A stretch of DNA of 11,408 nucleotides from an uncultured Clostridia bacterium (GTDB lineage: Bacteria; Bacillota; Clostridia; Christensenellales; Aristaeellaceae), in assembly GCA_946410395.1 (NCBI GenBank), contig CAMKAE010000052.1, positions 1 through 11,408 of the forward strand, given 5' to 3'. A model generated the notes under the pieces. The model was not told the DNA's origin, searched no databases, and saw only the letters and a list, made by a program, of their open reading frames with translations. How positions within the stretch are numbered: the stretch's first letter is position 1; each line of letters begins with the position of its first letter. Both the position numbers and the translations under genes were made by a program. Shown one piece after another: positions 4,932 to 11,408 of the stretch.

Positions 4932-5511
4932 GGCTGATCATTTCCTCCAGCTGCGGATTGATCTGACTGCCGAGCCGACGGACCTCGCCCAGGATCTTGT
5001 CGCGGCCCTCCGGCGTCCGGAACCAGTCGTCCGCGTTGAAGCCGGGCATGTCGGCAGGGCACACGAGCCATTCCGTTTCGGGAAAGGCTGTCTGATAATA
5101 CATCAGGGCGCGGCGCGCATGGTATGGTTTGCAGGTCAGGATCGCCTTCCGGATCGTCAGGCCGGCCCGGTCACAAGCTTCGCGTGACAGCCGGGCATTC
5201 TCCCAGGTGAAGGTGGCCCGATCCTCGCGCAGGATGGCGGACGCCGGGACGCCGTGTTCTGTCAGAACGTGGTGCATCCACGCCCATTCGGAGGCGTAAT
5301 CCGGGTTGTCAAAGCGCTCCTTGCCATAGGGATGGTAACCGCTGGGCACGATCAGGGGTGCGAAGCCTTCGCGGTACAGCGACGCGGCCAGGAGCACATG
5401 AGCCGCCCTGGAGGAACCGGGGACAAAGATCGCGTCGGCGTGCTCCGGCGGATCGGAGACGAACACCAGCGCCGTCACCGCCTGAAAAAAGCGCGACACT
5501 TCCTTGTTCAT
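4924..5511 (-). CDS. YdcF/ElyC-type DUF218 protein, soluble paralogue
   Basis: The 195 residues lack a signal peptide and a membrane helix, unlike the second DUF218 protein of the same operon. The domain is recognisable: ADAIFVPGSSRAAHVLLAA at about 25-43, LIVPSGYHP, ATFTWENARLS with the conserved Glu-Asn, then ILTCKPYHARRALMYY with the His-x-Arg-Arg typical of the family. Cytosolic DUF218 proteins such as E. coli YdcF have a Rossmann-like fold and have been reported to bind S-adenosylmethionine; the function is unknown. The ATG at 5511 has GGAGG 5 nt upstream. The frame stays open to 5730 through the preceding zinc-ribbon gene, but that extension has no family similarity. It is the first gene of the operon leading to rsmG. 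Confidence 0.87.
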   Translation of the reverse strand: MNKEVSRFFQAVTALVFVSDPPEHADAIFVPGSSRAAHVLLAASLYREGFAPLIVPSGYHPYGKERFDNPDYASEWAWMHHVLTEHGVPASAILREDRATFTWENARLSREACDRAGLTIRKAILTCKPYHARRALMYYQTAFPETEWLVCPADMPGFNADDWFRTPEGRDKILGEVRRLGSQINPQLEEMISHG

Positions 5512-5531
5512 GCATGCCTCCACAGGATGAA

Positions 5532-5563
5532 AATCGGGGCACCGACCGCAAGGCCGATGCCCC
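5532..5563 (-). terminator. Terminator after the SPFH gene
   Basis: On the minus strand GGGGCA (5563-5558) pairs with TGCCCC (5541-5536). Inside, GGCC pairs with GGTC around a TTGC loop. GATTTT follows, a short T-run. It lies 13 nt after the SPFH stop and just ahead of the next gene. Leaky termination could feed the downstream operon, for which I see no good separate promoter. Confidence 0.65.
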
Positions 5564-5576
5564 TGGTTTGAATGAC

Positions 5577-6617
5577 TTACAGCTTCTGTCCGCAGTTCGC
5601 GCAGAACTTGGCGTCCGCAGCCACGGGATTGCCGCAGGCCGGGCAGGTCTTGCCGGCCGTTGCGAGGTTCGCGCCACAGCTGGGGCAGAACTTTGAACCG
5701 GCGGCGACGCCCTGACCGCACTTGGGGCAATAGGATGCCGCGGCCTGCGGGGCGGGCTGCGAGCCCGTCAGAGTGCTGCCCATCACCTGGCCAAGCACGG
5801 CGCCGATGCCGATGCCCGCGCCAGCGCCGGCCATGCCGCCCTCGTTGTTGGCGCCCTCGCGGAGCGCCTCGGCAGCCTGATACTGGGTGTATTTGCCCAG
5901 ATCACCCACCACGCCCATCGAGGTACGGCGGTCCATGGCCTTCTCCACTTCTGCGGGGAGAGACACATTCTCGATGACAAAGTTCGTCAGCGTCACGCCG
6001 AGCGCGGCAACCTTGGGGTTGATGGCCGCCAGCACATACTTGCCCAGCTCGTCATAGTTGGCCGCGATGTCCAGGGCCGGAATCTTGCTCTCCGCGATGG
6101 CGTCGCTGAGGGAAGAAACCGCGATCCGCTTGATCTGGCCCTCGATGTCGTTCACGGTGTAGGTCTTGGCGGTGCCGAAGCATTCCTTGAGCAGGGCCAC
6201 CGGGTCCGTCACCCGGAAAGCATAGCTGCCGAAGGCGCGGATCCGGATCATGCCGAACTCGGAATCCCGCATCATCACCGGGTTCTGGGTGCCCCATTTG
6301 CAGTCCAGGAACTGCTTGGTGCTGATGAAGTAGACGTCAGACTTGAAGGGGCTGTTGAAGCCGAACTTCCAGCTCTTCAGCTTGGTCAGGATGGGCATGT
6401 TGGAGGTGGAGAGCTCATAGCGGCCGGGGTTGAAGGTGTCGGCCAGCTGACCTTCGTTGACGAAGATCGCCGCCTGGCTCTCCCGGACGGTGAGCTGAGC
6501 GCCCATCATGATTTCCTTGCCGTTCATGTCATACTTGTGAACGATGGTGTTGTTGGTGGGGTCGGTCCACTCGATGACGTCGATGGTTTGGCTCCTCAGC
6601 AGATCAAGAATGCCCAT
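5577..6617 (-). CDS. SPFH/band-7 domain protein with C-terminal double zinc ribbon (YdjI-like)
   Basis: The 346-residue protein has an SPFH (band 7, flotillin-like) domain over about residues 35-235, related to B. subtilis YdjI and often annotated as 'virion core protein'. A Gly/Ala-rich hydrophobic segment follows (about 260-280), then two treble-cleft-like zinc ribbons with Cys297/300/311/314 and Cys325/328/339/342. There is no signal peptide or N-terminal membrane helix, so it is probably a cytosolic, membrane-associated scaffold. In Bacillus YdjI works with the PspA-like YdjF in envelope stress; no pspA is seen here. The ATG at 6617 has GGAGGG 8 nt upstream. Only 24 nt separate it from the upstream pseudo-receiver gene, so the two are co-transcribed, and a terminator follows. 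Confidence 0.85.
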   Translation of the reverse strand: MGILDLLRSQTIDVIEWTDPTNNTIVHKYDMNGKEIMMGAQLTVRESQAAIFVNEGQLADTFNPGRYELSTSNMPILTKLKSWKFGFNSPFKSDVYFISTKQFLDCKWGTQNPVMMRDSEFGMIRIRAFGSYAFRVTDPVALLKECFGTAKTYTVNDIEGQIKRIAVSSLSDAIAESKIPALDIAANYDELGKYVLAAINPKVAALGVTLTNFVIENVSLPAEVEKAMDRRTSMGVVGDLGKYTQYQAAEALREGANNEGGMAGAGAGIGIGAVLGQVMGSTLTGSQPAPQAAASYCPKCGQGVAAGSKFCPSCGANLATAGKTCPACGNPVAADAKFCANCGQKL

Positions 6618-6641
6618 AGCACAGTCCCTCCTTGCGGTTCT

Positions 6642-7469
6642 TTATATCGTTTCCTTTTGGGCTCCGAATACATTTTTCACCAGCCAGATCATGTTGGGTG
6701 CAACGATATCGGATGCGACGCGCATGTCGATGCCGAGATACTCCTTCACATGGCTGATGGCGTCCTGAGTGTGTTCGATGACCATGGATTCCAGCGCTTC
6801 ACCTTCGGGCGCATCGTGGTAGAGCATCGGGCAGGCCAGCAGGGCGATCCGTTCATCGTCCTGCACGGAGACCAGCATCCGGACGCCGTTCTTTTCGGCG
6901 CCGAAGATGTTGCGCATCGCAACCTCCAGCCGATCGGGCCCATAATTCCAGTGGCTCGCCAGATAGCCGTCGTCATCCGGGAGATCAAACTTCAGTAGCA
7001 CGCACGGGCGGTCCGGGTCCATGCGGCTCCGCAGCATCTGAAGATACTTGCGAATGCGGTCGGGATTCCCTTCTCTGCCGCTGATGACCTTTCGGAAGAA
7101 CTCGTGCCGTGTGAGCTGCATCATGGCCTCTTCGCTGTACGGATCATTGGAGTAATCCGCGTGCGTCCGGCCCAGCAGCATCTCCAGCTCGTTGAGGTCC
7201 TTGATCATCTGTTCGCGGTTGGCCGTTGCGTGCATGATGGGACGCAGATGCCAATGCGGGCAGCTCATGGCATGGATCAGTTTCTGCTCTTCCTCCGCCG
7301 CCATGGCAATCAGCACCGCATCCGCATGGTGATGCGTCAGGCTGTCCACCGCCTCGTCGGCGTTGGCCGCGGTTCTCGGCGTTCTGTAACCGAGCCGGTC
7401 CCAGTCCCGGATCTCGCTGAAGGTGCGCAAGACATCCGGGTCATCCGTGGCAAGCAGCAGTTTGAACAT
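6642..7469 (-). CDS. YesN-like pseudo-response regulator lacking a DNA-binding domain
   Basis: The 275 residues resemble the first two-thirds of a YesN-type response regulator. Residues 1-100 look like a receiver: the acidic pair D9-D10 and the DW-x2-LGY motif of the family are kept, but the phosphoacceptor position has Ala55 instead of Asp and the conserved Ser/Thr position has His80. A helical linker follows (about 112-150), then a degenerate GGDEF-like middle domain (about 155-240). The protein ends where the AraC-type HTH would start. It cannot be a normal phosphorelay output protein; I infer a protein-protein role, perhaps with the SPFH protein encoded 24 nt downstream. I chose ATG 7469: GGAGG lies 6 nt upstream, while it directly abuts the other in-frame ATG at 7475. 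No close named homologue is recognised. Confidence 0.65.
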   Translation of the reverse strand: MFKLLLATDDPDVLRTFSEIRDWDRLGYRTPRTAANADEAVDSLTHHHADAVLIAMAAEEEQKLIHAMSCPHWHLRPIMHATANREQMIKDLNELEMLLGRTHADYSNDPYSEEAMMQLTRHEFFRKVISGREGNPDRIRKYLQMLRSRMDPDRPCVLLKFDLPDDDGYLASHWNYGPDRLEVAMRNIFGAEKNGVRMLVSVQDDERIALLACPMLYHDAPEGEALESMVIEHTQDAISHVKEYLGIDMRVASDIVAPNMIWLVKNVFGAQKETI

Positions 7470-7523
7470 TCTCATCCTCCATCCGTTTTCGGCTGAAGCA
7501 GCCTGCGATCCTGTGCCTTGTAC

Positions 7524-7552
7524 AGTATAGCGTTTTTTCCCGGAAATTACAA
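7524..7552 (-). promoter_or_regulatory. Predicted sigma-A promoter of the pseudo-receiver/SPFH operon
   Basis: On the minus strand the -35 is TTGTAA (7552-7547), the spacer is 17 nt and the -10 is TATACT (7529-7524). The start point would be near 7517, leaving a leader of about 48 nt. It sits in the short gap after engB, so the unit can be expressed apart from lon-engB. Confidence 0.75.
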
Positions 7553-7582
7553 GATGGTTTCAAACGAATCACAGAAGGATGA

Positions 7583-8182
7583 TCATCCGTTTGGTTCCGA
7601 AGCCGCCAGGGCGTCTTCCATGACCGTGAGCACCTGGTCCCGGCCTGTGCCGTCTTCGCTCGAAAAGCAGATTACCTGCCAGGGCTGCACCAGCAGCGCT
7701 CGGCAGATGGGCGCCAGCTGCTTGAGCCTGGCCCCGCGGCTGATCTTGTCCGCCTTGGTGGCCACCACCGTAAAGGGGATTCCCGTCTGGCGCAGGAAAG
7801 TGTTCATCTGCACGTCATCCTGCGTGGGCTCGTGGCGGATGTCCACCAGGGTCAGCACATGGCACAGTTCCTCTGACTGCTGAAAATACGCCTGCATCAT
7901 CGCGCCCCAGCGGGCTTTCTCCTGCTTGTCCACCTTCGCGTATCCGTAGCCGGGCAGATCGATGAGATGGAAGGCATCGTTGAGCAGGAAAGCGTTGATC
8001 AGCCGGGTCTTGCCGGGTGTCGCGCTGGTCCGGGCCAGTGCCTTGCGATTGCAGAGGCGGTTGATCAGGCTGCTCTTGCCCACGTTGCTCTTCCCGACCA
8101 CCGCGATCTGCTTCAGCCCGCGTCCAGGGAAATCGGTGTACGCCGGCATGGAGGTGATAAATTCGGCTTTGCGGATCTCCAC
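7583..8182 (-). CDS. engB: Ribosome biogenesis GTP-binding protein EngB (YsxC/YihA)
   Basis: The 199 residues are the typical length of this TRAFAC GTPase needed for late 50S assembly. All G motifs are visible: G1 GKSNVGKS (30-37), G2 TPGKT (55-59), G3 DLPGYG (75-80), G4 TKAD (142-145) and a G5 region near SSEDGTG (174-180). The N terminus EIRKAEFITSMP and the KARWGAMMQAYF helix are family hallmarks. The start is GTG 8182, with GGGAGG (inside the end of lon) 8 nt upstream. The lon stop is only 4 nt away, so translation is likely coupled. The lon-engB (lonA-ysxC) order is conserved in Bacillota. No convincing terminator follows the stop. Confidence 0.97.
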   Translation of the reverse strand: MEIRKAEFITSMPAYTDFPGRGLKQIAVVGKSNVGKSSLINRLCNRKALARTSATPGKTRLINAFLLNDAFHLIDLPGYGYAKVDKQEKARWGAMMQAYFQQSEELCHVLTLVDIRHEPTQDDVQMNTFLRQTGIPFTVVATKADKISRGARLKQLAPICRALLVQPWQVICFSSEDGTGRDQVLTVMEDALAASEPNG

Positions 8183-8186
8183 GCTC

Positions 8187-10502
8187 TCAGCCTCCCATCA
8201 GGGCTGTGTTCAGCACGTCGTCGATCTTGTCCGCCTCCACGACGCTGAACATCTTCAGCACATGCGGCGGGATTTCTTCCAGGTCCTTGTTGTTTTCCCG
8301 GGGGATCACCAGGGTGCGGATCCCTGCGCGGTACGCGGCCAGCGCCTTTTCCTTGAGGCCGCCGATGGGCAGCACGCGGCCGCGGAGGGTGATTTCGCCG
8401 GTCATGGCGACATCCTGCCGGACCGGACGCCCGGTCAGGGCGGACACCAGAGCTGTGACCATGGTGACGCCTGCCGACGGTCCGTCCTTGGGCACCGCGC
8501 CCTCCGGAACGTGGATATGGATGTCCTGCACCTTGTAAAAGTCGTCCGCGAGTCCCAGCTGCTTGGAATGCGCCCTGACCCAGGTCAGCGCCGCCTCAGC
8601 GCTCTCTTTCATCACGCTGCCCAGCTGACCGGTTGTCTGCAGCGCGCCCTTCCCGGGCATCAGCGCACACTCGACCTCCAGAAGCTCGCCGCCCACCTGC
8701 GTCCAGGCCAGGCCGTTCACAACGCCGACCCGCGGCTGCTTTTCGGGCTGCTCGCGGATGTAGCGCACAGCGCCAAGATATGCGTGGAGGCGCTGCTCGG
8801 TGACCGTGACTTCCTCCACACCGGTGTCCAGCATGGTGACGGCGCACTTGCGCACGACCTTGGCCAGCGTGCGCTCCAGCGTGCGCACGCCTGCCTCGCG
8901 GGTGTAGCCCTCAATCAGCGAGCGAATGACCTTGTCTGTCATCTTCACGGCCTTTCGCTCAAGGCCGTGGGCGCTCACCTGCCTGGGCAGCAGATGCCGT
9001 TTGGCGATTTGAAGCTTTTCCTCCTCGGTGTAGGAGGGCACCTCGATGATCTCCATCCGGTCCAGTAGCGGCGCGGGGATGGTGTCCACCGTGTTGGCCG
9101 TGGTAATGAACATCACGCGGCTCAGGTCAAAGGGCAGCTCCATGTAGTGATCCCGGAACGCGCTGTTCTGCTCGGCGTCCAGCACCTCCAGCATGGCTGA
9201 CGCGGGATCTCCCCGGACGTCCGCGCCCATCTTGTCGATCTCGTCGAAGAGGAAGACGGGGTTGACCGTCCCGGCCTGCTTGATGCCGGAGATGATCCGC
9301 CCCGGGATCGCACCGATGTAGGTGCGCCGGTGCCCGCGGATCTCGGCCTCATCCCGCACACCGCCCAGGGACATCTGGACAAACTTCCGGCCCAGGGTCT
9401 TGGCGATGGCGCGCACGATGCTGGTTTTGCCCACGCCGGGCGGGCCGACGAAGCACAGGATCGGGCCCTTCATGTCTTTCTTGAGCTGCAGCACCGCGAG
9501 GTATTCGATGATGCGCTCCTTGACCTTTTCCAGGCCGTAGTGATCCTCTGCCAGCACCTTCCGGGCGCGCTTCAGGTCCAGATTGTCCTGCGTCTCCTTG
9601 CCCCAGGGCAGGTCCAGAATCCACTCCACATAGGTGTGGCTGACCCCGATCTCCGGCGTTCCGGGCGCCATGTGCGCCATGCGCTCGAGTTCCTTCTCGC
9701 ACTTTTTGCGCGCCTCGTCGTTCAGCGGCGTCGCCTCCATGCGCTGGCGGAGCTCGTCGATCTCGCTGGTCTCGTCGTCCCCCAGCTCGGTCTGGATGGC
9801 TCGAATCTGCTCCCGGAGGTAGTAATCCTTTTGGTTCTTCTCAATCTGCTTCTTGACCCGCGCCTGGACCTGTTTCTCCACGTCCGCCAGCTCGGTTTCC
9901 CGGGCCAGCATGCCGCAGAGCTTTTCCAGACGCGCCGCCGTGTCCAGCTCCTCCAGGATGGCCTGGCGGTCTTCCGCATGGACAAGCACATTGGCCGCGA
10001 TGACGTCCGCCAGTTCGGCCGGCTCCTGCAGATTCTGGATGGCCTCGACGGTCTCCTCGTTCACCCGCTGACTCACGTGGGCCAGTTCGCTGAAAAGGTC
10101 CTGCGCCGTGCGCATCAGCGCCTGCATCTCAATGCTGTCCGAGTTCTTTTCCTCGACCCGCTGAACCCGGCCCCGCAGCAGCGGCACCGTCTGGGTCAGG
10201 CTCTTGAGGACGCCCCTGCACTTGCCCTCCGCCAGCACGCGGACGGTCTCGCCCGGGAGGTTCATCACCTGCCGGATCTCCGCGACCGTCCCGACGCTGT
10301 ACAGGTCCTCAAAGCCCGGGTCTTCGGTGTCCACGTTCCGCTGGGCGACCAGGAAAATCTCCTGGTCCGCAAGCATCGCCTGCTCGAGGCTTGAGACCGA
10401 CTTCGGTCTGCCTACGTCGAAGGTCAGCATCATGTGCGGAAACACCAGCAGGCCGCGCAGGGCAATAACCGGCATTCCGCCTGTCTTTTTGTTGGTCGGC
10501 AT
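8187..10502 (-). CDS. lon: ATP-dependent protease La (LonA)
   Basis: The 771-residue protein is a complete LonA, which degrades misfolded and regulatory proteins in the cytosol as a hexamer. Domain order: N-terminal substrate-recognition domain (about 10-205), coiled linker (about 205-290), AAA+ module with Walker A GPPGVGKT (353-360) and Walker B FLFDEIDK (417-424), then the S16 protease domain. The catalytic Ser676 lies in PKDGPSAG, and the Lys at 719 in GGLKEKA gives the same Ser-Lys spacing (43) as E. coli S679/K722. The ATG at 10502 follows GAGGAGG at normal spacing. It lies between clpX and engB; B. subtilis has lonB in addition between clpX and lonA, which is absent here. I see no CIRCE element; the promoter in the 109-nt upstream gap is not clear. 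Confidence 0.98.
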   Translation of the reverse strand: MPTNKKTGGMPVIALRGLLVFPHMMLTFDVGRPKSVSSLEQAMLADQEIFLVAQRNVDTEDPGFEDLYSVGTVAEIRQVMNLPGETVRVLAEGKCRGVLKSLTQTVPLLRGRVQRVEEKNSDSIEMQALMRTAQDLFSELAHVSQRVNEETVEAIQNLQEPAELADVIAANVLVHAEDRQAILEELDTAARLEKLCGMLARETELADVEKQVQARVKKQIEKNQKDYYLREQIRAIQTELGDDETSEIDELRQRMEATPLNDEARKKCEKELERMAHMAPGTPEIGVSHTYVEWILDLPWGKETQDNLDLKRARKVLAEDHYGLEKVKERIIEYLAVLQLKKDMKGPILCFVGPPGVGKTSIVRAIAKTLGRKFVQMSLGGVRDEAEIRGHRRTYIGAIPGRIISGIKQAGTVNPVFLFDEIDKMGADVRGDPASAMLEVLDAEQNSAFRDHYMELPFDLSRVMFITTANTVDTIPAPLLDRMEIIEVPSYTEEEKLQIAKRHLLPRQVSAHGLERKAVKMTDKVIRSLIEGYTREAGVRTLERTLAKVVRKCAVTMLDTGVEEVTVTEQRLHAYLGAVRYIREQPEKQPRVGVVNGLAWTQVGGELLEVECALMPGKGALQTTGQLGSVMKESAEAALTWVRAHSKQLGLADDFYKVQDIHIHVPEGAVPKDGPSAGVTMVTALVSALTGRPVRQDVAMTGEITLRGRVLPIGGLKEKALAAYRAGIRTLVIPRENNKDLEEIPPHVLKMFSVVEADKIDDVLNTALMGG

Positions 10503-10558
10503 TTCTTCCTCCTCAAATGGTACGAAGCGCCATTTAGCCCGAAAAATGAAATCTCACA

Positions 10559-10599
10559 GGAAAGAAAGAGAGCGGGTGAAAGCAGTGCTTCCGCCCGCT
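10559..10599 (-). terminator. Terminator between clpX and lon
   Basis: On the minus strand AGCGGG (10599-10594) pairs with CCCGCT (10576-10571), with an inner GGAA/TTTC stem around GCACTGC. A pyrimidine tail CTCTTTCTTTCC (10570-10559) follows. It lies 12 nt after the clpX stop and suggests that lon is mostly expressed separately from clpX, with read-through possible. Confidence 0.75.
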
Positions 10600-10611
10600 G
10601 GATTTGCGTTG

Positions 10612-11408
10612 TCAGAAACTCCCGGCCGCGGGCACAAGCTGATCGTCGTCGGATGCGGGCGATTTGCGCCGCTTGGGCGTGGTCTGGGCGCGTTCACCCT
10701 GAACCAGCCGGGGCTTGCCGGTTTGAACCGAATCCCCGTCCACCTCCACCGCGCCGATCTCTGGCATGCTGGGCAGGTCAAACATGGTGCTGAGCATCAC
10801 CCGCTCGATGATGGCTCTCAGGCCGCGGGCGCCGGTTTTGCGCGCAATGGCCTCCTTGGCGATGGCGCTGAGCGCCTCGTCGGTGAACGTCAGGTCAACG
10901 CCGTCCAGGCCCAGCAGCTCGCTGTACTGCTTGCACAGGGCGTTCTTCGGCTCGCACAGGATGCGCTTGAGCGCCTCTTCGTCCAGCTCATCCAGCACCG
11001 TCACGATGGGGAGCCGGCCCACGAATTCCGGAATCAGCCCGTAGCGGGTCAGGTCCTCGGGCTGGACTTCCTTCAGGGTTCTCGCAATGTCCGGGCTGCG
11101 CACAGATTTGACCTCTGCGCCAAAGCCCATGCTCTTCTTGCCGATCCGGTTCTCGATGATCGGCGCAAGACCGTCAAAGGCGCCGCCGCAGATGAACAGG
11201 ATGTTCTCCGTGTTGATCTGGATCATCTCCTGCTGGGGATGCTTGCGGCCGCCCTGGGGCGGAACGGAAGCTTCCGTGCCCTCAAGGATCTTCAGCAGCG
11301 CCTGCTGGACGCCTTCGCCGCTGACGTCGCGGGTGATGGACATGTTCTCGCTCTTGCGGGCAATCTTGTCGATTTCGTCGATGTAGATGATGCCGCGCTC
11401 CGCCAGGG
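10612..11408 (-). CDS. clpX: ClpX, ATPase subunit of the ClpXP protease (N-terminal part outside the window)
   Basis: The visible 264 residues are the C-terminal two-thirds of ClpX. They begin just before Walker B (IIYIDEIDK), followed by RDVSGEGVQQALLKILEG, the RKH loop region (PPQGGRKHP) that binds degradation tags at the pore, sensor 1 near NILFICGGAF, the PEFVGRLPIV motif and sensor 2 in GARGLRAIIE. The zinc-binding domain, Walker A and probably the ClpP-binding IGF loop lie before or at the edge; the small D2 domain is complete. The last 35 or so residues are a charged, low-complexity tail (TPKRRKSPASDDD) longer than the core requires. It unfolds substrates for ClpP. In relatives clpX follows tig and clpP. 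Confidence 0.97.
   Translation of the reverse strand, partial: LAERGIIYIDEIDKIARKSENMSITRDVSGEGVQQALLKILEGTEASVPPQGGRKHPQQEMIQINTENILFICGGAFDGLAPIIENRIGKKSMGFGAEVKSVRSPDIARTLKEVQPEDLTRYGLIPEFVGRLPIVTVLDELDEEALKRILCEPKNALCKQYSELLGLDGVDLTFTDEALSAIAKEAIARKTGARGLRAIIERVMLSTMFDLPSMPEIGAVEVDGDSVQTGKPRLVQGERAQTTPKRRKSPASDDDQLVPAAGSF

Noticed and set aside
5512..5730. Upstream extension of the soluble ydcF-like gene
   Set aside because: The added 73 residues overlap the zinc-ribbon codons of the SPFH gene in another frame and cross its terminator; the start at 5511 has GGAGG at good spacing.
7577..7588. Perfect 12-bp palindrome GGATGATCATCC over the engB stop codon
   Set aside because: It has no loop and no T-run, so it is not a terminator; it could be an operator but occurs only once here.
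7962..9068. 368-codon plus-strand open frame
   Set aside because: Antisense to engB and lon, bridging two real genes with no ribosome binding site or domain of its own.
9330..10394. 354-codon plus-strand open frame
   Set aside because: Antisense to the well-conserved lon gene; its composition mirrors the opposite strand and it has no family motif.
10503..10611. Separate lon promoter or heat-shock (CIRCE) element
   Set aside because: Apart from the clpX terminator and the lon ribosome binding site, no convincing -35/-10 pair and no CIRCE inverted repeat was found.
1..11408. Mobile element, prophage, CRISPR array, toxin-antitoxin or defence system
   Set aside because: No transposase, integrase, repeat array or paired small toxin/antitoxin frames are visible; except for the left regulatory locus the genes are core-type.

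Overview
The window looks like chromosomal DNA from a GC-rich member of the Bacillota, most likely a clostridial lineage. The evidence is the clpX-lon-engB order known from Bacillus subtilis and relatives, the rplM-rpsI pair, strong purine-rich ribosome binding sites, sigma-A-type promoters and a YdjI-like SPFH/zinc-ribbon protein. No tRNA, rRNA, CRISPR array, insertion sequence or prophage gene was seen. Almost everything is on the minus strand. The exception is a short plus-strand regulatory pair near the left end.

Left end (1-1665): a small iron-homeostasis locus. A secreted protein with duplicated N-terminal repeats, probably an FTR1-family iron permease cut by the window edge, runs leftwards. 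Divergent from it is a small AraC-type regulator (two HTH motifs, no sensor domain). Its stop codon overlaps the start of a DtxR-like repressor gene, which is interrupted by one in-frame TAA and lacks the usual metal ligands. The divergent intergenic region holds three perfect TTAG-N6-CTAA elements (the core of the DtxR/IdeR operator) and one near-perfect copy. They overlap or abut the two predicted promoters. It also holds a 12-bp direct repeat placed where an AraC activator would bind. This is the most interesting part of the window.

1700-2760: rplM-rpsI (ribosomal proteins L13 and S9) with a near-consensus promoter preceded by three A-tracts phased at 10 bp, a leader of about 107 nt that may be an autoregulatory L13 leader, and a terminator after rpsI.

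2849-5511: a compact operon read right to left, ydcF-like (soluble), radC-like, ydcF-like (membrane anchored) and rsmG, with each junction overlapping by 4 or 8 nt.

5577-7552: a two-gene unit with its own promoter and terminator. It encodes a YesN-like protein that has lost both its phosphoacceptor aspartate and its DNA-binding domain, followed by an SPFH/band-7 protein with two C-terminal zinc ribbons.

7583-11408: the protein quality control and ribosome assembly cluster clpX (5' end outside the window), lon and engB, with a terminator between clpX and lon and only 4 nt between lon and engB.
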